DNA from: Manihot esculenta
Taxonomy: Eukaryota; Streptophyta; Magnoliopsida; Malpighiales; Euphorbiaceae
Direction of reading: 5' to 3'
DNA length: 64,000 nucleotides
NCBI RefSeq assembly: GCF_001659605.2
Contig: NC_035164.2
Coordinates: forward strand, 4,543,870-4,607,869
Made by a program: the position numbers and the translations under genes
Notes under the pieces: generated by a model
The model's input: only the letters and a program-made list of their open reading frames with translations
Told to the model about the DNA's origin: nothing
Database searches by the model: none
Shown: one piece after another, positions 54,061-64,000 of the stretch
Numbering within the stretch: the first letter of the stretch is position 1
Layout: each line of letters starts with the position of its first letter

Positions 54061-57000
54061 AGATGACTGCTGCCATCTCTAGGTCATGTGTGGGGTAATT
54101 CAGCTCATGCTTCTTCAGCTGCCTAGAAGCATAGGCGATCACCCTCTCATTTTGCATTAGCACACAACCCAGTCCCACACGGGACGCATCACAATATACT
54201 GAGAAGTCATCATCACTTTTTGGCAGAGCTAACACCGGTGCTGAAGTCAACCTCCTCCTAAGCTCCTCAAAGCTTTCCTCACACTGATCGGTCCATATGA
54301 ACTTCTGATTCTTCTTTGTCAATTTGGTCATAGGAGCAGCAATCTTTGAGAAGTCCTGAACGAACCTCCTGTAGTAACCTGCTAAACCCAGAAAACTTTT
54401 GATCTCGGTCACTGTGGTGGGTCTAGGCCAGTTAGCTACAGCCTCTACCTTCTTGGGGTCTACTTCAATACCCTGTTCTGACACAATGTGCCCCAATAAT
54501 GAAATGCTCCTAAGCCAAAACTCACACTTGGAGAACTTGGCATACAAGCCATGCTCTCTCAAGGTCTGCAAAACTGTCCTTAGGTGATGGGCATGCTCCT
54601 CTGCATTCCTGGAATACACTAGGATATCATCTATGAAGACAATAACGAAGTGATCCAGATACTGACTGAATACTCTGTTCATGAGGTCCATGAATGCTGC
54701 AGGGGCGTTGGTCAACCCAAACGGCATCACAAGGAACTCATAGTGCCCATACCTGGTCCTGAAAGCTGTCTTCGGTACATCTTCATTCCTTATCCTCAAC
54801 TGATGGTACCCTGATCTCAGATCTATTTTGGAGAAACAACCTGCTCCTGCTAGCTGGTCGAATAGATCGTCGATCCTCGGTAAAGGGTACTTGTTCTTGG
54901 TAGTGACCTTGTTCAACTGTCTGTAGTCGATACAAAGTCTAAGGGATCCATCCTTCTTCCTCACAAACAAAACCGGAGCACCCCAAGGTGAAGTACTCGG
55001 TCGGATGAAACCCTTATCTACCAGCTCTTGCAACTGTTCCTTCAGTTCTTTCAATTCAGCTGGTGCCATCCTGTAGGGAGGGATAGAGATCGGTCTGGTA
55101 CCAGGCATTAATTCAATCTCGAACTCTATCTCCCTAGCAGGTGGTAACCCTGGCAGCTCGTCTGGGAAAACATCCAAGAATTCACTTACCACAGGCACTG
55201 AGGCGGGCTCTCTGACATGACTATCTAACTCCCTCACATGAGCTAGAAACCCCTGACATCCCCTCCTAAGCAACCTACGAGCCTGAAGAGCTGAGATCAG
55301 ACCTCTAGGTGTACCCCTCTTGTCTCCTCTGAAGACGACCTCTGACCCATCCTGATCTCTGAATCTGACTACCTTGTCTCTACAGTCCAAGGTAGCACCA
55401 TGGGTCGATAACCAATCCATCCCTAGAATGACGTCAAAATCTGTCAAATCTAGAACCACGAGGTCGGCGGAAAGGCATCTTCCCTCTATGAAAACTGGAC
55501 TACATTGGCAGACTGCCTCTGCCACTGACGGGTCACACTTGGGTCCACTGACCCATAGGGGACACTCTAACCCAGAGACCATCAATCCTACCCTCTCCAC
55601 GACTCTTGGAGCAATAAAAGAATGAGATGCACCCGGGTCCATTAAGGCATACACATCAGAACAACCAATGATGAGATTACCTGCCACCACGGTGTTGGAT
55701 GTGTTGGCCTCCTGCTGAGTCATTGTGAAGATCCGTGCCGTAGCTAATGGACCTTCACCTCTGTATCCTGCTGATGAAGAGGCTGACCCTCTCTCTCTGC
55801 CTCTGCCACTGGCCTGTGTTGCGGCTGGAGCTACTGGCTGCACCACACTGCCGGAGGTTGTCTGCTGAGACGGTGCTGTAAAGGCTCCTCTAGGACAGTC
55901 TCGAGCCAAATGACCCGCCTGTCCGCATCTGAAACATGTGTTTGTCCCTGCCAGACATACTCCCTTGTGTGGTCTCCCACATCTCATACATGCTGTAACC
56001 TCTGCGCCAGAGCTTGAGCCACTGCCTAAACCCAGACCTGACTTGATCTTGTTCCAGAACTTATTCTTCTTAGATTTTCTGTGGCCTCTGTCCCACTTCT
56101 TACTGCCTGCAACTGCTGTACTCAGAGAAGAAGAGTCTACCCTTTCCCCACCTGGGGTCTTGGAACCAGAAGACTGTGCCACTGACTGTTTTACCTTCCC
56201 CTCAACGATAGCACTAGCCTCCATTCTCCTAGCCATATCCACTATGGCATGGAAACTCTCTCTCTCTGCTGACTGTACCAAAGAGGAATACCTGGAGTGC
56301 AGCCTCATAATATATCTCCTTGACTTCTTTTGATCTGTGTCCAAATTCAGCCCAGCATATGGCAACAACTCCAGGAACCTGTCTGTGTACTCGTCTATAC
56401 TCATGTCATCAGTTTGCCTCAACTGCTCGAATTCTATCATCTTCAATTCCCTTGAACTATCAGGGAAAGCCCATCCTGCAAACTCGTTTGAAAACTCTTC
56501 CCAATTCATGCTGTCCACTCTCGGGTTCACATAATTCTTGAACCACTCCCGTGCCTTCTTGCACTTAAGCGTGAACCCGGCCATCTGAATGGCTCTACTG
56601 TCATCAGCCCCTATCTCATCTGTAATTGCCTTGACCCGCTCCAAATACACGAACGGATCATCACCGGTTTCAAACTGGGGAGCACCCAGCTTCATATAAT
56701 CGGTCATCTTGACCTTGCTCCCTCCAGATGAGGTAGGTTTGGGTACTTGTGTTTCCGGGACAGTAGATACTGGTGGTGGTGGAGGTGCAACATCCCCTGG
56801 GGTAGGGTTTGCTGTACTGGTATAGGGAGGTGGAGGTGGGTACATGGGGTACTGAGAGTATGGTGGGTAGTAAGGTGGGTATGGCATATGTGGAGGATAA
56901 GGGCTAAAACTGGGGTAATCCGATGTACCTCCCATCGAATACCCTGGATGGTGTGAATAGGGTGGGTAGTGATGTGGCTGGACATAACTCGAGGCCTGAA

Positions 57001-57280
57001 TGCCTCCTTCTGATTCTCCCATGCCCTCTTCCGGCATGCTCACACCGAGACTGCCATCCCTCCTCTGGTCTACTTCCATATCCTCAGACATTCCTCCCTG
57101 CACGGTTCTCCGTACTGATCTGCTTCTACCCAGATCCAAAGACCTTCTAGGGTCTCTAGCTACTCTGTCTCTGTTGGACCTACTGGACATTGCCCTAGGC
57201 AAAGCTGAAGGACGGGCATCAGCGCCCTCGTCCTGAGGTGGCACTCCAGTCAATCGTGCAGATCGACGAGTTCCTCTCAT
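54014..57280 (-). CDS. Gypsy gag-pro-reverse transcriptase-RNase H polyprotein
   Basis: The likely start is the ATG at 57280 ([13 protein letters not shown]), downstream of the primer-binding site; an upstream in-frame ATG at 57370 is less likely. Gag has a proline/tyrosine-rich N-terminal half and a retrotransposon gag domain ([13 protein letters not shown]). A zinc knuckle follows ([14 protein letters not shown]). Protease has [11 protein letters not shown]. Reverse transcriptase has [13 protein letters not shown] and FIDDILVYS. RNase H begins [15 protein letters not shown]. The frame is lost after WRHYLYGG because of one extra base in a homopolymer, so RNase H is truncated and integrase lies in the next frame. 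Without that base the polyprotein would be continuous. Confidence 0.92.
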   Translation of the reverse strand: MRGTRRSARLTGVPPQDEGADARPSALPRAMSSRSNRDRVARDPRRSLDLGRSRSVRRTVQGGMSEDMEVDQRRDGSLGVSMPEEGMGESEGGIQASSYVQPHHYPPYSHHPGYSMGGTSDYPSFSPYPPHMPYPPYYPPYSQYPMYPPPPPYTSTANPTPGDVAPPPPPVSTVPETQVPKPTSSGGSKVKMTDYMKLGAPQFETGDDPFVYLERVKAITDEIGADDSRAIQMAGFTLKCKKAREWFKNYVNPRVDSMNWEEFSNEFAGWAFPDSSRELKMIEFEQLRQTDDMSIDEYTDRFLELLPYAGLNLDTDQKKSRRYIMRLHSRYSSLVQSAERESFHAIVDMARRMEASAIVEGKVKQSVAQSSGSKTPGGERVDSSSLSTAVAGSKKWDRGHRKSKKNKFWNKIKSGLGLGSGSSSGAEVTACMRCGRPHKGVCLAGTNTCFRCGQAGHLARDCPRGAFTAPSQQTTSGSVVQPVAPAATQASGRGRERGSASSSAGYRGEGPLATARIFTMTQQEANTSNTVVAGNLIIGCSDVYALMDPGASHSFIAPRVVERVGLMVSGLECPLWVSGPKCDPSVAEAVCQCSPVFIEGRCLSADLVVLDLTDFDVILGMDWLSTHGATLDCRDKVVRFRDQDGSEVVFRGDKRGTPRGLISALQARRLLRRGCQGFLAHVRELDSHVREPASVPVVSEFLDVFPDELPGLPPAREIEFEIELMPGTRPISIPPYRMAPAELKELKEQLQELVDKGFIRPSTSPWGAPVLFVRKKDGSLRLCIDYRQLNKVTTKNKYPLPRIDDLFDQLAGAGCFSKIDLRSGYHQLRIRNEDVPKTAFRTRYGHYEFLVMPFGLTNAPAAFMDLMNRVFSQYLDHFVIVFIDDILVYSRNAEEHAHHLRTVLQTLREHGLYAKFSKCEFWLRSISLLGHIVSEQGIEVDPKKVEAVANWPRPTTVTEIKSFLGLAGYYRRFVQDFSKIAAPMTKLTKKNQKFIWTDQCEESFEELRRRLTSAPVLALPKSDDDFSVYCDASRVGLGCVLMQNERVIAYASRQLKKHELNYPTHDLEMAAVIFALKMWRHYLYGGKV

Positions 57281-57487
57281 TCTATCTTCTGAAAAACAGC
57301 ACATAGCACAAGCAATCATTAGCATCATATCATAGCATTTATGCACATGCATATCATCATGGCATATCATATCATCATATAGACAGGACTCTACATCCTA
57401 TCCTAGTGGACATGATTTTCCTAGTGTGCTTGACCTTCTAGAACATCTATGAGCCCGACACTCTAGGTCCGACCATATGAACCTAGG

Positions 57488-57499
57488 GCTCTGATACCA
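57488..57499 (-). other. Gypsy primer-binding site (initiator tRNA-Met)
   Basis: The minus strand reads TGGTATCAGAGC three bases inside the 5' LTR boundary, complementary to initiator methionine tRNA. Confidence 0.9.
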
Positions 57500-57502
57500 C
57501 TC

Positions 57503-59778
57503 TGTAACGACCCGGAAATCCGACCCGTTACCGGCGCTAGGATCCAGATCGGCTTAAGGCCGCCGGGACCCGTAGCAAGCCTACATACTTCCTGTAAACC
57601 TGTGGAATCCCATACATAGCAACATATACATGATCTGTAAAAATTTTTCTTTTTGTCTTATCCAAGCAAAACCTGTGCATGCACAAAATCATACATAAAC
57701 CCTACACTGGAGTCCTCATCAAATACTCCAATGGGGTATCATCATCATACATAACAGCTTGGATAATCATGGTCATTAACATCATTACTCATTAAACACT
57801 CTGTACATAATGGGGATTCACACATCTCTAGGTCAAGCACTACTATAATCCTCAATACATCATCAAATCATTCATTACATGGTCATAAATACTCATTACA
57901 TCATGTTCATGTCCACTACTATCTATTACAACATACATGACTTGACTTCACTCTAGCCGACTTCTTGGTCTATCCGGTACCTGCAACTCTGGGGATAAAG
58001 GGAGTGGGGTGAGCTACTAGAGCCCAGTGAGCAGAAACTAAAAACATTTGTTTTAATTCCTCCATTTTTAGGTAAATTATTATTCATTTTATTATTATTA
58101 TTATCATACAACTTTTCCTTATTCATGCTTTCATGTATGCGCCATAACACAAACATTTCACAACAAGGATGAACTTGTCACCATTTAGCCCCAATCTTTC
58201 TTACTTATACATGCCGGGGGCGTAGAGCCGTAGCAGGCACACCCGGACTTCCATAAACAGTCATAGTGCCAGGGGCGTAGAGCCGTAGCAGGCACACCTG
58301 GACTCACATAGGCTATCATGACATACAAGGGCTAATGGATCATTCAACATTCATCCACATCAACAACAAAGTATGCAGTGCAACATATTCGTGAATTCTA
58401 ATGCAAACAACCTAATATTGCATGGCATAATGATGCATGGGCAATGCTTTATGATTCATTCATTTATTCATTTACTTTAAAGCTTAAGGGGGTTGTTCCA
58501 CTCACTTGGTAACTGAAGCTTTAACAACGAACTCTGAACGACTATCTCACAACCGGGGGTCTCGGTTCCTCGGGTCCGAACCTACACAGGTGGACTCAAA
58601 TGAGGCACCAAACATACATGAACATGACTCTGAAATACTCCCCAAAAACCCCCTAAAACATCCTGAAAACATCACATGAAAACATGCAGGAAATGGCTGA
58701 ACAGGGCACTTTCGGCGGCACCTTCGGCGGCCGAAAGTCCTGGACAGAGACGAAACTCAGGTAGGTTCGGCGGCACCTTCGGCGGCCGAAAGTGCCAGAC
58801 AGAGACGAAAGTCTCTTTTCGGGGGCAACTTCGGCAGCCGAAAGGCCTGCCTCCCCAGCCATGTTCGGCGGCCGAAAGTACCTTCGGCTGCCGAACCTGG
58901 TTTCTGCCAAAGGGCAGAAACTTGGCTCCCTTAGCACATTTCGCCTCCAAACCTTCCAAACATGCATATTGTTCAACCAAAGCATGCATACAAGTTCCTA
59001 GGGGCCTCAAACATGCATATACCCCATCTACAACACTTCAATCACACACAATCAAGCTACATTGTTCAAAAAGTCATCAAAAACCCATAGGTTTAACATA
59101 TACCCTAACATGCATTCTACCCCTTAAAACTTCATAAAACTTGTTTAAATCATACATTGAGCTTAAGATCGGCTCTTACCTCTTGAAGATCGAGGGTTGA
59201 GGAGATCTAAACTTGGAGATGGGGGAAGTTCCAACTTTTGGTCTTCAAGCTCCAAAACTCGTTCTAAGCTCAAAGATCTTCAAAACCAAAGTTATAAACT
59301 TGTAAAGATCATGGAAAAAGGAAGGAAAAACTCAAGATTGGGGAAGGATGGCGGAATGCTCACCTTGGCCGAAATGGGGAGAAAAAGCTCGCCCATTTTT
59401 GGCTAAGGGACCCTTTTATAGTGGCTGGCCAGACCACGTTCGGGGGCCGAATGTGCCTCCGCATCCATGCAAATGTTCGGCGGCCGAACATGAGGTTCGG
59501 CGGCCGAACCTTGACTTCCCTCACTCACGCTTTCGGGGGCCTAACGTGCCTCCAAAAACGCATGCATGTTCGGCGGCCGAACTTGACTTTCGGCGGCCGA
59601 ACCTGGGTTTTCCTCCAAGGACTTTTCATGCAAAAACTCATTTAATTTCTTACTTAAAAACATGAAATAAATGAAAACATTTCATAAAATCATAGTTTTA
59701 CCCTTCTAGAGGTTTCCGACATCCGAGGTCCCACCGGACGATAGGGATTCCGATACCGGAGTCTAGCCGGGTATTACA
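57503..59778 (-). repeat. Gypsy 5' LTR, 2276 bp
   Basis: It has the same length and ends as 49887-52162. The six differences noticed are all single bases; one restores an intact dyad near 59476. It is followed by TATTT at 59779-59783. Confidence 0.95.
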
Positions 59779-59783
59779 TATTT

Positions 59784-59868
59784 CTTTTCACATGTTGTAT
59801 TCTTCAATTATAAGGAACAATGGGATTACCTTTCTCGAAAAATTTTAAGGAGATAAGAAGAGGGCACA
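59784..59868 (+). pseudogene. Old gypsy polyprotein tail after the split
   Basis: The sequence continuing the old element reads about 15 codons in one frame (NYKEQWDYLSRKILRR) and ends at a TAG or TAA near 59857, consistent with the C-terminal end of an old gypsy polyprotein. The match is weak. Confidence 0.4.
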
Positions 59869-60450
59869 AGGTGGGTTTCGCTAGGCTAGGCCACAAGGCG
59901 GGTTCCGCCAGACCAGGTCACAAGGCGGGTTCCGCTAGACCATCTAGGCGTTGGTCCCACTAAAAAAGGCCACAAGACGGGTTCCACCAGATCAGGTCAT
60001 AAGGCGGGTTCTGCCAGACCATCCGGGCATTGGTCCCACTAAAAAAGATTAAAAGGTGGATTCCGCCATGTCAAATCACAAGGTGGATTTTGCTAGACCA
60101 TCCAGGTATTGGTCACACTAAAAAAAAGCCACAAGGCGGATTTCGCCAGGTCAGGTCACAAGGCGGATTCCGCTAGACTATTCGGGCATTGGTCCCACTA
60201 AAAAAAAGCCACAAGGTGGATTCCGTCAGGCCAGCTCACAAGGTGGGTTCTGCTAAACCCATCCAAACATTGGTCCTACTAAAAAAGATCACAAGGCGGG
60301 TTCCGTCAAGCCAGGTCATAAAATGAATTCCGCTAGACCATTCAGACGTTGGTCTCACCAAGCCAGGCCACTAGACAATTTTCGCTAGACCCTCCGAGTG
60401 TTAGTCCCACTATATAAGGCCACGAGGCAGGTTTTGCTGGGTGACAAGCC
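59869..60450 (+). repeat. Tandem array of about 80-bp units in old gypsy 3' region
   Basis: About six to seven imperfect units, each built of two CACAAGGCGGGTTCCGC(C/T)AGA-like halves and ending in a TTGGTCCCACTAAAAAA block. Copies differ by 10-25%. They lie between the end of pol and the 3' LTR. No coding function was seen. Confidence 0.9.
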
Positions 60451-61410
60451 AAGAGTTAGTCCTTATAAACAGGTCATCTGTACTAGGTAACCACGAGGGG
60501 GTATACTAATCCCCAAAATTCGAAGGTGTTGACTAAAGGTTAATATTGATGAGGCGAGTTTTATGACTAAGAATCAAGATAAATAATTGGGTGAAAGCCC
60601 CTTATTACAAAAGTACCCAAGGTGTTTTACAGTACAAAGGTGGGAGTCCACCAGGCCACGGGTCCAAGTATTAATCCTATTATATAGAAACTCTATAATG
60701 CACAATTGTTAAAGCCGGGCGTTAAAACACGCAAAATAAATATGTTTTTGCTCCTGAATAGATATGCAAAATATGTATTTCCAATTACAAAAGATTACAA
60801 GGGGATAAAAGGGATTTATGTAAGTCTCTATTACATCAAAATCTTCTAAAAAACTATTAGTAGAGACCCATTTGGTATGATTCTCCTCAGCCTCTCATTT
60901 GATCTCATTCTCTAGAAAGACCTCGTTTGAAAGACCGTATGAAGGACTGTCTCTCCAACTACATTCCTAGCCTGACCCTCAGAATCAATCTTGAACAATC
61001 CAACCCTTCTGCTTGAGGCCATAATGCCAAAAAAATATTATAGTCGAGCTGGTTGCAGTCCTCAAATATAAGCAGTATGCTTGCATCTTCATGAAGATCC
61101 GTCTTCAACTACTCTTTGTAGACTATGATGATATCCTCTGCACAGATCTGATTATTCTTAAGAAAAGAAAAGAAAGCATCCCATTCATATCTCTTGCAGA
61201 CGATAGTCGCGAACATGAAGAAGAGAAAGGAGGGTTTTTATACAGTGACATAGCTGACAAATTTCTAATATGGCTTGAAAAATAAAACCACCATCATGAC
61301 AAAGGGAAGACAGAACGACGCAAACTATAAAGGCCAATCGTGCCACGTAACCAAAAAGACAAACTGTCACTTTCGAATTTGAAAATTTTAAGACCAACGA
61401 AGACCTCTGA
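60451..61410. other. Old gypsy 3' untranslated region, no gene recognised
   Basis: Short frames exist (for example at 61091-61285) but match nothing recognised. A purine-rich GAGGGGGTATAC lies near 60494. The region joins the truncated second LTR near 61411. Confidence 0.5.
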
Positions 61411-61505
61411 TGCTATATAACAGTCGCTCAAGATAAGTCGTGAGCTATCACCATAAAATAGAGCCACGTGACAGGAATATGACAAATGAGAAACGCAGTC
61501 CAGCT
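61411..61505 (+). repeat. Truncated 3' LTR of old gypsy element
   Basis: TGCTATATAACAGTCGCTCA and the following GTGAGCTATCACCATAAAATA align with 48126-48230. Similarity ends at about 61505. Confidence 0.6.
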
Positions 61506-62777
61506 CGAGAAATTAAATAATAAATTAAAACTAAAAAAATTATATTTAAAAAAAATATTTAGCAAAAGCACTTTTAGTGATAAATATTTAAATTCGTCCC
61601 TACAATAAAGATTTTTTTTTTTTAAAAAAAACTAATAATAAGCTTCAACATCAACAATAACGCACTAAATATAGTACTTAGTACGTCACTTACCAATACC
61701 GACGTACAACATAAATTTGGCAAATTAAAATTATATAAAATTTATTTTATAATATTATGATAAATAAATATAAAATAAAAATGTTATTATACAATAATAT
61801 TTTTATTTCTAGTAAAAATAATATAATTAGTGAATTTAAAAGTATTCTAATTTTTAAAAGTTATAATTTGTTATTATTAGGTTAACAAGTTAATTTCAAA
61901 TTTTTTAATTTGAAATTTGCTATGTGATAAGTGTTATTGTTATAAATTAACTTAATGTTTCAATTTCATAATTTTTGTGCATTTTTGTATAAAATAAGTA
62001 ATTATGGGTTATAATATAATATATTGTATATTAAATACACATAAAAAATACATGCTTTTAATTTCTATTAATACTATTGATGAGATATAAAATTAAAATT
62101 TTAAATGAAAGATACATCTACTCAATTTAAGTATTTTTAAATATTGATATCCCCTTTTTATTTGATAAAATTTTATTAATACAATCAGTAATTTTGTTTT
62201 TAAAAAAATATATATGTACTGAAAAATTAATTATATATTTCAAATTGTAAATAAGTAAACATAATTTATTTTGAAAATTAATAACTTTAAGTGAAATAAA
62301 ATATAAAATTATTAGTTTTAAAATGTATATTGTATTGTGATCATGTTGTATTAAAAATTGACAAACTCAACTAGTGATATGTTGACTCGTTTCGTCTCCC
62401 TAGTTTTCATCTACAAAGAACTTGCTTCCTTCTGTCATTCTTATCAACTCCCTTCTGTCTAGAGCCCTTCTTCTTTGTGTCTGAATGTGAGCTTTTCTCC
62501 TCTACTTCTAGGTAGTTTCTTTTTCTTTTTAGCTTTTTTATTCTTTTGTTTTTGGTTTAGCAAATCTTGTGGGAAATCGGAGTATTTTTGTAGATTTAAT
62601 CTCATCAGTTTTTTTTTTTTTTTCTTAGTTTGATGTTTACATACACGTTGGAGGAGTTCAAAAATAAAGCTTGACTTTTTAGTCCTTCTGCATACGCATT
62701 GGCAGGCATTGATTTGGTAAATAAATGGCCTCGTGCTCCTCTTTGTTCTCTACTCGAAAAAGGCCGGTATAGCAGTT
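61506..62777. other. AT-rich intergenic DNA
   Basis: No gene was recognised. 62385-62530 is a less AT-rich, pyrimidine-rich block that could be a plus-strand leader, but no coding exon follows. Confidence 0.45.
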
Positions 62778-63349
62778 AGGGGTAAGCAGTATTCGATTAA
62801 AATTAAAAAAATTGATCGAACCGAATTAATTTTAAAATTAAATTAAATTTTTTATTTAATTCGATTCGGTTTGATTTTTAATTTTAAAAATTTCGATTAT
62901 TTCGATTCGGTTCAATTTTGATCAGAAAAAAATCAAAAAAATCAAACCAAACCGATTAGTGATAATAATATATTATTTTCAATAATATAGAGAAATTAAA
63001 TTATATTAAAATTAAAATATTTTAATTAAATTTTAAATATTAAAAATAAAATGTAAAAAGTAAAAAATTTATTAAAAATTAAAATCGATCAAACCGAATC
63101 AAACTGATTCAATTCGATTTGATTTTTGATCAAAATCAATTCGATTTTTGATCAAAATCAATTCGATTTTTGATCAAAATCAATTCGATTTATGACCAAA
63201 ATCAATTCGATTTGATTTATATAAATACTAAAATTTCAGTTTTCAATTTATTCAATTTAATTTGATTTATTCAATTTAATTTGATTTTAAACCAAACCGA
63301 TCGAATAATTTGATTTTAAACCAAACCGATCGAATAATCACCCCTAAAA
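62778..63349. repeat. AT-rich MITE, copy 3, with internal tandem repeats
   Basis: The ends TTAGGGGTAAGCAGTATTCG and CGATCGAATAATCACCCCTAA form an inverted pair. At about 63105-63215 an ATTCGATTTTTGATCAAAATC unit is repeated about four times. Same family as 22030-22483 and 23066-23486. Confidence 0.65.
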
Positions 63350-64000
63350 GCAGTAGCTCACCTTGGAAGACGTGAGTAGACTGCCTGGAATGCATTTCCA
63401 TCATCTTTATCTACTTTATGAACCGTTTACACCTCAATCTAAAGGTGACTGCTTGAAGCATCCCATCATGGTTTCATGCATTTGTTCCTTCGATTTTCAC
63501 TATCATTTTTGGTAGTTTAAGTTTCAATATGGTTGTTATGACCCGTATAAGGTATTGTAGAAAGGAAGTATCGCTTTCCAGTCCCAACGGTATGCTCAAA
63601 CTCAGGCGACTAGATGAATGAAAAAGCCCCTAATGCAATGCCTTTTTTCGGACCCTTTTTCTGGGATAGCAGTGGATTGGGGTTCCATATACTTATGACC
63701 AATATTGAAAATTTTTGGTGTTAAAGTTCATTAATTGTCAACACACTCTCAAATTCTTTCAACAGAAATGCAAAAATACAACCCATGGATTAATATTCAA
63801 AACAGAAGTTTAACACAACGATAACCAATCACTGCATATCTTCGCAGCTTGTCTACAGACCAAGAGACAGACAAACTTCAAAAACACATGCAACTGTTCA
63901 CTCTAACATTATTGCCTGGAGTGTTTGAAGAAAATAAGTTCAACACTTGAAACTTACCAGGTAACCAGAAGACATACAACACCAATAGAAACGCAGAAAC
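63350..64000. other. Unassigned sequence at the right edge
   Basis: Composition is more balanced than the flank, but no protein or RNA gene was recognised. It may be the edge of a gene continuing beyond the window. Confidence 0.35.

Larger units (their letters stand above)
49887..59778 (-). mobile_element. Young Ty3/gypsy chromovirus (Tekay/Del-like), 9892 bp
   Basis: A full-length element on the minus strand: 5' LTR 57503-59778, primer-binding site, gag-pol, polypurine tract and 3' LTR 49887-52162, flanked by TATTT. Both LTRs are 2276 bp with about six differences seen by eye (0.26%). At a commonly used rate of 1.3e-8 per site per year this gives roughly 0.1 million years. The polyprotein has a C-terminal chromodomain, which places it among chromoviruses; long LTRs and an initiator-Met site suggest Tekay/Del. 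One frameshift breaks the polyprotein. Confidence 0.95.
48126..61505 (+). mobile_element. Old Ty3/gypsy element split by a younger one
   Basis: A decayed LTR (about 48126-48625) is followed by integrase remnants up to 49881. The sequence continues after the young insertion (59784 onward) with a 3' tandem-repeat array, and the start of the second LTR follows at about 61411-61505. The two LTR starts share GTGAGCT(G/A)T(T/C)ACCATAAAATA and ATGAGAAACGC blocks. Gag, protease and reverse transcriptase are missing, and the second LTR is truncated. It is the host of the 49887-59778 element, with TATTT duplicated at the junction. Confidence 0.75.

Noticed and set aside
59869..60450. CRISPR-like regular repeats
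   Set aside because: Units are imperfect with similar rather than unique spacers, in a plant retroelement; no cas genes.
61091..61285. 64-codon frame beginning MKIRLQLLF
   Set aside because: It lies in the old gypsy 3' region and matches nothing recognised; probably chance.
63541..63690. Possible organelle-derived segment (block with GGCGACTAGATGAATG and a TTTTTTCGGACCC stretch)
   Set aside because: The composition looked organelle-like, but I could not name a gene or match it with confidence.

Overview
The window is nuclear DNA from a flowering plant, most likely a eudicot. It is AT-rich and dominated by transposable elements, with two ordinary intron-containing genes. A Euphorbiaceae source (cassava or rubber type) is a guess from the look of the repeats and is not proven. 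No rRNA, tRNA, CRISPR or bacterial features were seen.

Layout. 1-2365 is the right part of a long Ty3/gypsy LTR. 2366-2945 is unassigned and holds a scrap resembling the start of mitochondrial atp8. 2946-5671 is a decayed minus-strand Ty1/copia element with a very short LTR. 8084-8782 is a deletion derivative of a Mutator-like element (MULE). 10436-21480 is a degenerate L1-type LINE broken by two insertions: an apparently intact copia element (11780-16308, identical 161-bp LTRs, one 1389-residue polyprotein) and an unclassified insertion (about 17793-20868) that itself carries a rearranged solo gypsy LTR (18955-20666). 23492-27582 is a complete MULE with 137-bp terminal inverted repeats and a perfect 9-bp target duplication. 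It carries two convergent genes: a GRF zinc-finger/membrane protein and a transposase that has lost its catalytic core.

Host genes. 30174-33462 (minus) is a five-exon gene for a 527-residue, probably nuclear plant protein of unknown function. 39697-46695 (minus) is an eleven-exon gene for a 790-residue DEAD-box RNA helicase of the Dbp10/DDX54/RH29 type, expected to act in 60S ribosome assembly. Both models were built by hand from splice signals and keep the frame throughout.

Right side. An old gypsy element (about 48126-61505) carries integrase remnants and an array of roughly 80-bp tandem repeats. It was split by a young chromovirus-type gypsy element (49887-59778; 2276-bp LTRs with about six differences; 5-bp target duplication TATTT). 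The polyprotein of the young element is broken by one extra base in a homopolymer. The far right holds an AT-rich MITE and unassigned sequence.

Most notable points: the two-gene MULE with a GRF/transmembrane accessory protein, which parallels the convergent mudrA/mudrB layout of MuDR; and arrays of the dyad motif TTCGGCNGCCGAA, with a variable centre, next to the TATA box of every long gypsy LTR in the window.
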